Assembly (NCBI RefSeq): GCF_003721435.2
Contig: NZ_CP054585.1
Span: forward strand, 558,001-622,000
Source: Halorubrum sp. CBA1229
GTDB lineage: Archaea; Halobacteriota; Halobacteria; Halobacteriales; Haloferacaceae
DNA length: 64,000 nucleotides
Direction: 5' to 3'
Positions 8,027 through 14,590 of this stretch are shown in pieces (position 1 is the stretch's first letter; each line of letters opens with the position of its first letter). The notes under the pieces are model-generated. The model had not been told where the DNA came from, did no database searches, and saw nothing but the letters and a program-made list of their open reading frames with translations. Position numbers and translations under genes: made by a program.

Positions 8027-9058
8027 ATGGAAACGCGGAAGGTCCAACGGCTGGGTCCGTCCACGCTGGCGATGACGCTCCCCGCCGAGTGGGCACAGGA
8101 ACACGGCGTCAACAAGGGCGACGAGGTGTCGCTGCGGATGGGTGGAAAGGGAACGCTCACCGTCCTCCCCGAGTCGGTCAGCACGGAGGAGTCGGAGGCG
8201 GTCATCAACGCCGACGGGCTCGACGCGAGGTCGCTGGAGCGGGCCATCGTGGCGCAGTACGTCCTCGGGCGGCGCGTGATCCACGTCCGGAGCGAGGGCA
8301 CGCTCGACAGCGAGCACATCAACGCCGTCTACAAGGCCGAGACGCAGCTGATGGGACTCGGCGTCATCGAGGAGACGCCGGAGGACATCTCCATCCGCTG
8401 TTCGGTCGACCCGGAGGACTTCACCCTCGACAACCTGCTCGAGCGGCTGGAGAACACGGGGTCGACGATGCGCGGCGAGGCCGTGAAGGCGCTCGCCCAC
8501 GGCAACCCCGACCTCGCGCAGCGCGCGCTCAACCGCGAGCGGCAGGCGAACAAGATCTTCGTCCTCCTGCTCCGGCTCATCTTCACGGCGTACCAGAACC
8601 CGAACCTCGCCCGCGCGGTCGGCTTAGAGGAGGGGTTCCCGCTCATCGGCTACCGCTCCGTGGCGAAGAACCTGGAACTCACCGCCGACAACGCGGAGGA
8701 CATCGCCGACATCGTGATGGAGGCCGACGGCCACACGCTCGACGTCGACAGCGCGACGATGCGCCAGATCCGCGAGTTCACCGACCAGGTGGACGAGCTG
8801 ACGGCGCTCGCGGTCAGGGCGGTCGTCGAGCGCGACTACGACCTCACCGTCGAGTGCCGCGACCTGTTCGCCCGGCTGGAGGACCGCGAGCAGGAGATCC
8901 TCGGCGAGCTCCCGGACGACCTCGACAACGAGACGCTGCTGATGACTCGGGAGGTGCTCGTCAGCCTCCAGCACACCGCCGAGTACGCGATGCGGAACGC
9001 CGAGATCGCCGCGAACCTCGCCCTGAACGAGGAGTCGGAGCACGTCGAGATCATCTGA
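8027..9058 (+). CDS. PhoU-domain regulator with AbrB-like DNA-binding N-terminus
   Basis: A 343-aa haloarchaeal PhoU-family regulator. Residues 1-47 form a SpoVT/AbrB-like DNA-binding domain (METRKVQRLGPSTLAMTLP, then GDEVSLR). The remainder holds two PhoU-type helical bundles, about 115-215 and 225-330, with motifs such as TADNAEDIADIV. In this architecture PhoU modules are thought to link phosphate status to transcription. No pst transporter genes adjoin it, so the phosphate role is inferred from family only. The ATG at 8027 is preferred over 8003 because the AbrB strand begins directly after it. It ends just before a 23-bp tandem repeat. Confidence 0.88.
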   Translation: METRKVQRLGPSTLAMTLPAEWAQEHGVNKGDEVSLRMGGKGTLTVLPESVSTEESEAVINADGLDARSLERAIVAQYVLGRRVIHVRSEGTLDSEHINAVYKAETQLMGLGVIEETPEDISIRCSVDPEDFTLDNLLERLENTGSTMRGEAVKALAHGNPDLAQRALNRERQANKIFVLLLRLIFTAYQNPNLARAVGLEEGFPLIGYRSVAKNLELTADNAEDIADIVMEADGHTLDVDSATMRQIREFTDQVDELTALAVRAVVERDYDLTVECRDLFARLEDREQEILGELPDDLDNETLLMTREVLVSLQHTAEYAMRNAEIAANLALNEESEHVEII

Positions 9059-9063
9059 AAACG

Positions 9064-9132
9064 GTCGGTCGCGTCGGCGCGTTCACGTCGGTCGCGTCGC
9101 CGGGTTCTCGTCGGTCGCGTCCCCGCGTTCCC
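9064..9132. repeat. 23-bp tandem repeat, 3 units
   Basis: Units start at 9064, 9087 and 9110, each beginning GTCGGTCGCGTC and ending in GTTC followed by AC, TC or CC. The first starts 6 bp after the stop codon of the PhoU-family gene. Confidence 0.8.
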
Positions 9133-9211
9133 CCCGACGGCGTATCCGTCGCTCGATCGGCCGCATCGCGGGCTTCGCATGAACTAAGTAGTCGCCCGCG
9201 AAGCGTCAGGT

Positions 9212-9394
9212 ATGAGCGAGGCATCTATCGACTCTGACATGGAGATCGGCGTGGCGCTGGCGCTGGGAGCCGTCGCGCTCGTTGGCACGGTGTTGATGTT
9301 CGGGTACCCGTCGCAGCTCGGCCGCGCGTGGGGGTTCGCGGCGGCGTTCGTCTTCGCCCTCGGGGCGGTCGTCGCCGTGCAGGTGTTCGAGTAA
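9212..9394 (+). CDS. Small two-helix membrane protein
   Basis: A 60-aa protein with a short acidic N-terminus and two hydrophobic segments (about residues 11-31 and 40-58) joined by GYPSQLGRAWG. It belongs to the many small membrane proteins of haloarchaea with no known role. The ATG at 9212 follows a short spacer. The TnpB element's right end begins immediately after its TAA stop, so the transposon boundary touches this gene without truncating it visibly. Confidence 0.75.
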   Translation: MSEASIDSDMEIGVALALGAVALVGTVLMFGYPSQLGRAWGFAAAFVFALGAVVAVQVFE

Positions 9395-9395
9395 A

Positions 9396-9560
9396 CTACC
9401 CTACCCTACTCGCTCACGGCGTTGCCGTTCGCTTCGTTGAGGGTAGGGCTTTCGCGTGGACTCCCGTTCTGGCCATCGCTGGCAGGCTCGTAATCGCCGT
9501 TCACGTTCAACGTCCCGCGATTCAAGCGCACGTTTACGGGTGCGCCTCCGCCCGACGACG
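9396..9560 (-). ncRNA. Probable TnpB guide RNA (reRNA/omega RNA) region
   Basis: TnpB effectors use an RNA derived from the 3' end of tnpB plus the right-end hairpin of the element. Here that region contains the right-end stem-loop at 9399-9448 and upstream sequence that, in frame, still encodes the conserved C-terminal tail of TnpB (AKNIGLKHLRSAQTSSGGG). The guide portion would be the host DNA beyond 9396 on the minus strand, i.e. the end of the small membrane-protein gene. The boundaries are inferred, not seen. Confidence 0.45.
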
Positions 9561-9600
9561 TTTGCGCCGAGCGGAGATGCTTCAGGCCGATATTCTTCGC

Positions 9601-9652
9601 CGTCGCAAAGTCGCTACGCGACTTTGCTGCCCGCCGGACGCAGTCCGGCGAC
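9601..9652. repeat. 52-bp double-hairpin insertion inside tnpB
   Basis: The insert separates CTTCGC from CGCGTT, which together would restore the expected Ala-Ala-Lys junction of TnpB. It contains two perfect hairpins: GCAAAGTCGC (9605-9614) with GCGACTTTGC (9618-9627), and GCCGGAC (9633-9639) with GTCCGGC (9643-9649), each with a 3-nt loop. It shifts frame and introduces a TAG. Confidence 0.8.
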
Positions 9653-10741
9653 CGCGTTGTAGTCTGCGTGCGGTGAGTATCCGCACTTGAGACACGCAAA
9701 CACGTCCTGTCCGTTCGAGGTAGGGCGGTTGTCCTCGTGAGTGAACCCGCACTTCGAACACCGCTGACTCGTGTACGCAGGACTTACTTGTTCGACCGAG
9801 ATGCCGACGACTTCGGCTTTGTACTCGACGTACTCGAACAAGCGTCGGAACGCCCATGCGTGGAACTTCTTGGCGTTCGGCATCCGATCACGAATTCCCG
9901 TCAGGTTCTCGAATACGATCACGTCACAGTCGTGTTCGACGGCTTCTGCAACGAGTTCTTTCGAGACGGTGTGCAAGAAATGGTCGTAGCGTCCCGTCTC
10001 AGTCCGTCCAACCGACTGGATGGTTTCGTGAGCGGCCCGTGTCCCACGCTGTTGGAGCGATCCGCGTCGCTTCTCAAACTCGCGGTGCCAATGATTCAGC
10101 TCCGAGCCGTTCCAGAATGTCCCCGTTGACGTGACAGCGACGTTTTCGATGCCGAGGTCAACGCCGAGGACTGTGCTGTGCTCGGCGTTGCCTTCGTCGG
10201 CAGTCTCGAACTCCATGTCCGCCTTTGTGCGGACGTGAAGGTAGAACTCACCGTCGCGGTAGTGGAGTTCTGCACCCGTCACGTCGTAGTCGTCGTTGAA
10301 CAAATACTCCGAGTGAGGCGTCTCGCGGTCCTCGTCGGGGAGAATGTATCTAGCGGTGATACGTCCTTCAACGGTCGAAAGCGTCGCGTGGTCGTCGTTG
10401 AACGTGGCACACCGTTTGTCGTAGACGAGCGTCGGAGCGGAGAAGCGCGGCTTTCCCGCGTAGTCGCCCTGTTTCCAGCGGGCGACGACGCTCTGGACAG
10501 CGTCAGCAGCCTTGTTGCGGGCGTTCTGGACGAGGTTCGCTTGAAGTCGCGTCTCGGCTCGCACGTCGTCGTAGGTCTCGCGTTGGAGTTGGGCTTTGCT
10601 CGTGGTCTTGTACTCGCCTTGCCACGCGTGGTCGACGACGTAGTTGGCGGCCCACAGGAACTCGGAGATGGTTTCGCGGAGAAGGGCAGCGTCGCTGTCG
10701 GCCACGTCGAGTTTGACGGGGACCGTGCGACGTACCTCCAT
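9614..10741 (-). CDS. tnpB: RNA-guided endonuclease TnpB, C-terminus disrupted
   Basis: A 375-aa TnpB of the IS1341 type. The RuvC-like site is complete: [12 protein letters not shown] (Asp I), [10 protein letters not shown] (Glu II) and the zinc finger CSKCG...CLKCG followed by HADYNA (Asp III). The family normally continues after DYNA with AKNIGL and a variable tail of about 60 residues. Here a 52-bp insert changes the frame, adds [12 protein letters not shown] and stops at 9614; the normal tail persists downstream in another frame, down to 9406. Catalysis may survive because all three acids precede the break. The 3' coding part also feeds the guide RNA, so the insert may affect that as well. 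Confidence 0.88.
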   Translation of the reverse strand: MEVRRTVPVKLDVADSDAALLRETISEFLWAANYVVDHAWQGEYKTTSKAQLQRETYDDVRAETRLQANLVQNARNKAADAVQSVVARWKQGDYAGKPRFSAPTLVYDKRCATFNDDHATLSTVEGRITARYILPDEDRETPHSEYLFNDDYDVTGAELHYRDGEFYLHVRTKADMEFETADEGNAEHSTVLGVDLGIENVAVTSTGTFWNGSELNHWHREFEKRRGSLQQRGTRAAHETIQSVGRTETGRYDHFLHTVSKELVAEAVEHDCDVIVFENLTGIRDRMPNAKKFHAWAFRRLFEYVEYKAEVVGISVEQVSPAYTSQRCSKCGFTHEDNRPTSNGQDVFACLKCGYSPHADYNAVAGLRPAGSKVA

Positions 10742-10840
10742 CCGTACTTCAGACGTGTTTCTTATTTTTATATTAATAACGGTTCGGTGGGAGCCGGTCA
10801 GCCATCGAACGAGGAGCGTGCCATCCCATGTCGATTTCCT

Positions 10841-10883
10841 CCCCGACCTACTCGCTCCCTGCGGTCGCTCCTTGAGGTCGGGG
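10841..10883. repeat. Second TnpB-type end hairpin (solo)
   Basis: CCCCGACCT (10841-10849) pairs with AGGTCGGGG (10875-10883). The loop ACTCGCTCCCTGCGGTCGCT resembles the loop of the right end at 9399-9448 (ACTCGCTCACGGCGTTGCCG) in the same orientation, so it looks like an end of a related but different TnpB element. Confidence 0.6.
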
Positions 10884-10956
10884 GCTCATCTTGAATTGTG
10901 CTGAGCGACCGACAAACGAGAAACCGTTAAGGACGTCTGACACCTACCTTCGCGGT

Positions 10957-11184
10957 ATGAGCGAGTACACCGAGGAGGAGCAGCGCATCCTCGCGTACCT
11001 CACGGACAGCGTCACCCGTGGCGAGCGGTACGTCCGCTCGAAGACGATCGCCGACGCCATCGGTCTCACGGCCAAGCAGGTCGGCTCGCGGCTCCCCCGG
11101 CTCGCCGAGAAGTCCGACGACGTCGACATCGAGAAGTGGGGGCGAGCCCGGTCGACGACGTGGCGCGTGACGCCGCAGGGGTAG
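10957..11184 (+). CDS. Small winged-helix-like protein, paralogue of the gene at 62440
   Basis: A 75-aa acidic protein predicted to be a small winged-helix domain: EEEQRILAYLTDS, then KTIADAIGLTAKQVGSRL as recognition helix, and the wing DVDIEKWGRARSTTWRV. The gene at 62440 shares the same plan, including the SKxIADxxGLxxKxVG helix and the DIDVEKWG wing. Such short proteins are widespread in haloarchaea and of unknown function. The ATG at 10957 is preferred to 10891 because the upstream extension lies in the element hairpin and lacks conservation with the paralogue. Confidence 0.82.
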   Translation: MSEYTEEEQRILAYLTDSVTRGERYVRSKTIADAIGLTAKQVGSRLPRLAEKSDDVDIEKWGRARSTTWRVTPQG

Positions 11185-11278
11185 CGGCGGTTCGGACCGC
11201 GGTACGAGGCCCGCGTTCCGCTCGGTCGGCCCTGCCGGACTCGCGTGTTTTTAACCCCCGTGGCACCAACGGACGGGT

Positions 11279-11707
11279 ATGACCGTCCGAGTCTCCCGGA
11301 CGTTCGAGTTCGACGCGCCCGCCACGGACGTGTGGGCGTTCATCTCGGACGCCGAGAAGCGCGCCGGAGCGATCAGCGTGGTCGAGTCCTTCGAGGTCCA
11401 CGACGAACGGCGTGCGACCTGGCACGTCGCGCTCCCGATCCCGATGATCCGTTCGACGATCTCCGTCGAGACCGAGGAGGTCGAGCGCGACCCGCCGAAC
11501 CGGGTGAAGTTCGTCGGCAAGTCGAAGGCGTTCCGCGTGACCGGCGAGCACACGATCACCGAGACCGACGGCGGCTGTCGGCTGGCCAACGAGTTCGTCG
11601 TCGACGGTCGGCTCCCGGGGGTCGAGTCGTTCTTCGAGCGCAACTTCGACGCGGAGCTCGACAACCTGGAGGACGCGCTCCGCGCCTCGCTGGGCCCGAC
11701 GGCATGA
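11279..11707 (+). CDS. SRPBCC (START-like) superfamily protein
   Basis: A 142-aa helix-grip domain protein, of the polyketide-cyclase/CoxG type, that binds hydrophobic ligands. Typical features are the opening strand VRVSRTFEFDAPATDVWAFI, a central strand VKFVGKSKAFRVTGEHTI, and the long C-terminal helix ending LDNLEDALRAS. A TATA-like GTTTTTAA at about 11248-11255 lies 25-30 bp before the ATG, suggesting a leaderless mRNA. The stop overlaps the next gene's start (ATGA), so the two are co-transcribed and probably co-translated. Confidence 0.82.
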   Translation: MTVRVSRTFEFDAPATDVWAFISDAEKRAGAISVVESFEVHDERRATWHVALPIPMIRSTISVETEEVERDPPNRVKFVGKSKAFRVTGEHTITETDGGCRLANEFVVDGRLPGVESFFERNFDAELDNLEDALRASLGPTA

Positions 11708-12510
11708 GGGTCGCCTGCGTCCAGCTCGGCGTCGAGGGTGGCGCCGTCGCGGCCAACGTCGAGGGCGCGATCGAGCGGGTCCGAGCGGCCGCCGCCGACG
11801 GGGCGGACCTGGTGGTCCTCCCGGAGCTGTTCGACGTCGGCTACTTCGCGTTCGACTCGTACGCCCGGGCGGCGGAGAGCCTCGCCGGCGACCGGCTGTC
11901 GCGGTTCGCTGCGGTCGCCGCCGACGCCGACGTGAACGTCCTCGCAGGCACCGTCGTCGAGGACCTCGCGGCCTCCGCGGCGGACGGGGTCGACGTCCCG
12001 GCGCCGGAGGGGCTCGCGAACGCGGCGGTCCTCTTCGACCGCGATGGGGAGCGCCGGCTCGTCTACCGGAAGCACCACCTGTTCGGGTACGGCTCCGAGG
12101 AGACCGACCGGATGGTCCCCGGGGAGCGGGTCCCGGTCGTCGAGCTGGAGGGCGTGCGGGTCGGCGTCACGACGTGTTACGACCTCCGCTTCCCGGAGCA
12201 GTTCCGCGACATGGTCGAGGCCGGCGTCGAGTGCGTGCTCGTGCCGAGCGCGTGGCCGTACCCGCGCGTGGAGCACTGGCGGACGCTCGGTCGGGCACGG
12301 GCGATCGAGAACCTCGCGTACGTCGCCGCCGTCAACGGGAGCGGGGCGTTCGACGGCGACGCGCTCTGCGGCCGGACGACCGTCTACGACCCGTGGGGCA
12401 CCACGCTCGCGTCCGCGGGCGAGGAGCCGACGACCGTGACCGCCGAGGTCGACCCGGAGCGGGTCGCGGCGGTGCGTGACGAGTTCCCCGCGCTGCGGGA
12501 CCGACGTTGA
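11704..12510 (+). CDS. Carbon-nitrogen hydrolase (nitrilase superfamily amidase)
   Basis: A 268-aa nitrilase-fold amidohydrolase. The catalytic triad is visible: Glu in VVLPELFDVGY (near residue 43), Lys in YRKHHLFGYG (near residue 124) and Cys in VTTCYDLRFPEQF (near residue 159). These enzymes hydrolyse amides such as omega-amidated or carbamoyl substrates; the substrate cannot be read from sequence. It overlaps the upstream SRPBCC gene by 4 bp. Length and motifs are complete. Confidence 0.9.
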   Translation: MRVACVQLGVEGGAVAANVEGAIERVRAAAADGADLVVLPELFDVGYFAFDSYARAAESLAGDRLSRFAAVAADADVNVLAGTVVEDLAASAADGVDVPAPEGLANAAVLFDRDGERRLVYRKHHLFGYGSEETDRMVPGERVPVVELEGVRVGVTTCYDLRFPEQFRDMVEAGVECVLVPSAWPYPRVEHWRTLGRARAIENLAYVAAVNGSGAFDGDALCGRTTVYDPWGTTLASAGEEPTTVTAEVDPERVAAVRDEFPALRDRR

Positions 12511-13071
12511 CCGCCGGTCCCGATACTGCCCCGCCGTCCGAGCGCGGACCGTCTGGTTTATACCGGAGAAGCGACTAGCGTGTGTTGCCGAAGTCCGACG
12601 CTTTTCTCGTTGGAGTTCGGCGACAACACAACGCGCCCGTCCCGACCGCTCGGGCGGCGACGCCGACGACAGCCCGGGGGTCCGCTGTCCGGCCGCCGCC
12701 CGCCCGCCTCTCGTCCCACCTTCGCCTTTCGCCGCCTCTTCCCTTCCGTTTCATCACTTCCCTTCCGTTTCATCACTCACAACCGCACCCGCTGCCGGTA
12801 GGGTTGAGTATCGGCTGCGATAATTCGGGCGATAGCTTCTTATTTCGGATCGGGCTGGTGGAAAACGCCGCGGACGAACCCGGCCGGCTCGCCCGGTTTC
12901 GGACGGGCCGGCGGGACACTCGCTTCCACCGTCCGTCGTCCGTCGGCTCTCGGGTTCGGGTCCGACCCGCTCCCACACCGTACCCGAACCCGTTTCTGCG
13001 GCGCGCGGCCGCGACTCCCCGCCGAGCCGAAGCGCAAGCGAAAAACCCCCTGACGCCGAACCGTCGGTCGA
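12511..13071. other. Intergenic region with inverted and tandem repeat, no gene seen
   Basis: A 560-bp spacer. It contains an imperfect inverted repeat (TGTGTTGCCGAAGTCCGAC at 12581-12599 against GTTGGAGTTCGGCGACAACACA at about 12610-12631) around GCTTTTCTC, and a perfect 19-bp direct duplication at 12738-12775. Open frames here are GC-driven and match nothing I recognise. The promoter of the presenilin-like gene should lie near its 3' end. Confidence 0.6.
12738..12775. repeat. 19-bp perfect tandem duplication
   Basis: CTTCCCTTCCGTTTCATCA occurs twice without a gap (12738-12756 and 12757-12775), pyrimidine-rich, inside an otherwise empty spacer. Confidence 0.9.
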
Positions 13072-14064
13072 ATGTTCCCCCGCGAGTACCGCGGCGTCGC
13101 CTTCGTCGTCGGCCTGTTCCTCGCCGTCCAGCTCGGTGCGCTGGCGCTGGTCCCCGAGTTCGCCGAGAGCGGGTATCAGGCGGTCGAGAACCCGGACGAC
13201 CCGACGAACAGCGTCGTGTACGTCCTCGCAATCTTAGTCATGACGGGCGTGATGCTCGCGGCGTTTAAGTACAACTTCGACGGCGCGATCCGGCTCCTCA
13301 TCGTCGGAACCTCCGCGTGGCTCTCCTGGTACGTCTTCTCCGCGCTGGTGTCGCCGCTGGCGGCGGCCGTGCCGGCGGCCGCGGTGGGCGTCGGGCTGCT
13401 CGTCTACCCCGAGTGGTACGTCATCGACACGGCTGGGGTGTTGATGGGGGCCGGCGCGGCCGGGCTGTTCGGCATCTCCTTCGGGCTGCTCCCCGCGCTG
13501 ATCCTGCTCGCGTTCCTCGCCGTCTACGACGCGATCTCCGTCTACGGCACCGAGCACATGCTGTCGCTCGCGGAGGGCGTGATGGACCTGAACATCCCCG
13601 TCGTCCTCGTGATCCCGCTGTCGCTGTCGTACTCGCTGCTGGGCGCCGACGGGGAGGAGGCGGACGACGGAGGCGGCGACGGGGACGACGAAAGCGACGA
13701 GGCTGCCGACGCCGACGAAGACGGGGATGTCGACGTCTCGGACCCCACGCCCATCGAGGAGCGCGACGCGTTCTTCATCGGGCTCGGCGACGCCGTGATC
13801 CCGGCCGTGCTGGTCGCGAGCGCGGCGACGTTCTCCCCCGCGGCCGGGCTCGCGGTCCCGCTCGTCGGCGTCAACCTCCCCGCGCTGCTCGCGATGGTCG
13901 GGAGCCTCGCGGGGCTCCTCGTGCTGATGAGCTGGGTGATAAAGGGCCGACCGCACGCCGGGCTCCCGCTGTTGAACGGCGGCGCCATCGGTGGCTACCT
14001 GATCGGCTCCGTCGTCGCCGGCGTCCCGCTCGCGGACGCGATGGGGCTCGCCGCGTTCCTCTGA
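13072..14064 (+). CDS. Presenilin/signal-peptide-peptidase family intramembrane aspartyl protease
   Basis: A 330-aa polytopic membrane protein of the archaeal presenilin homologue (PSH) family, which cleaves peptides within the membrane. Both catalytic aspartates are present: the YD motif in LAVYDAISVYGT (Asp153) and the GLGD motif in FIGLGDAVIP (Asp240). The third conserved motif, usually PAL, reads LPLL near the C-terminus. About nine membrane segments are predicted. Between the two aspartates lies an acidic low-complexity loop of about 40 residues (193-232), longer than in characterised archaeal relatives. Physiological substrates are unknown. Confidence 0.9.
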   Translation: MFPREYRGVAFVVGLFLAVQLGALALVPEFAESGYQAVENPDDPTNSVVYVLAILVMTGVMLAAFKYNFDGAIRLLIVGTSAWLSWYVFSALVSPLAAAVPAAAVGVGLLVYPEWYVIDTAGVLMGAGAAGLFGISFGLLPALILLAFLAVYDAISVYGTEHMLSLAEGVMDLNIPVVLVIPLSLSYSLLGADGEEADDGGGDGDDESDEAADADEDGDVDVSDPTPIEERDAFFIGLGDAVIPAVLVASAATFSPAAGLAVPLVGVNLPALLAMVGSLAGLLVLMSWVIKGRPHAGLPLLNGGAIGGYLIGSVVAGVPLADAMGLAAFL

Positions 14065-14105
14065 GTCGCCCGCCGAGCGGGGGCGACGGGTACAGGCCGA
14101 CACGG

Positions 14106-14113
14106 TTTTTAAA
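14106..14113 (+). promoter_or_regulatory. TATA box of the VOC-family gene
   Basis: TTTTTAAAA lies centred 25 bp upstream of the GTG at 14135. This spacing supports a leaderless transcript and decides between the GTG starts at 14123 and 14135. Confidence 0.6.
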
Positions 14114-14134
14114 ACGGTCGCCGTGGGTCGAACC

Positions 14135-14566
14135 GTGTCCGATCCGACTCCCCACCACGTCGGCGTCACCGTCTCCGACCTCGACCGCGCCGTCGATTTT
14201 TATACCGAGACGTTCGACCTCACCGTCGCCGCCGAGTTCGCCGTGGGCGGCGAGGCGTTCGCGGACGCCGTCGCCGTCGACGGCGCGGCCGCCGACTTCG
14301 CGCACCTCGTCGCCGGCGGGGAGGGCGCCGAGACGATCGTGGAGCTCGTCGCGTACGAACCCGAGGGCGAACCGACGGAAGACCCGGCGCTGAACCGTCC
14401 GGGAGCGATTCACCTCGGGCTCTCCGTCGACGACGTGGAGGCGTTCTACCGCGGTCTCGACGACGGCGTGGAGACGCTCAGCGAGCCGCGAACGACCGAG
14501 AGCGGCACCACGATCCTGTTCGTCGTCGACCCCGACGGTAACCTGATCGAAGTGCTGGACGCCTGA
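14135..14566 (+). CDS. VOC (glyoxalase/bleomycin-resistance) family protein
   Basis: A 143-aa vicinal-oxygen-chelate fold protein with two beta-alpha-beta-beta-beta modules. Module one begins HHVGVTVSDLDRAVDFYTETF with a metal-ligand-type His; module two begins IHLGLSVDDVEAFYRGL and ends FVVDPDGNLIEVLDA, with the typical late Glu. This matches glyoxalase I or methylmalonyl-CoA epimerase-like enzymes; which reaction cannot be decided. The GTG at 14135 is chosen from TATA spacing. Confidence 0.85.
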   Translation: MSDPTPHHVGVTVSDLDRAVDFYTETFDLTVAAEFAVGGEAFADAVAVDGAAADFAHLVAGGEGAETIVELVAYEPEGEPTEDPALNRPGAIHLGLSVDDVEAFYRGLDDGVETLSEPRTTESGTTILFVVDPDGNLIEVLDA

Positions 14567-14590
14567 GAACGGAGGACAGCGGACGAGTTC

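Larger units (their letters stand above)
9395..10890 (-). mobile_element. IS200/IS605-type TnpB-only element (IS1341-like)
   Basis: A tnpB gene without tnpA. Its right end lies at about 9395-9450, a 9-bp stem CCCTACCCT (9399-9407) with AGGGTAGGG (9440-9448) enclosing ACGGC-GTT-GCCGT. A related hairpin at 10841-10883 lies on the 5' side of tnpB. Base composition is visibly less GC-rich than the flanks. Without TnpA it can move only if a transposase acts in trans. The outer limits are uncertain; the 5' hairpin could instead be the remnant end of a different element. Confidence 0.75.

Noticed and set aside
12840-13268. Frames upstream of and overlapping the presenilin-like gene
   Set aside because: They are Arg/Pro-rich, change frame into known genes and lack recognisable content.
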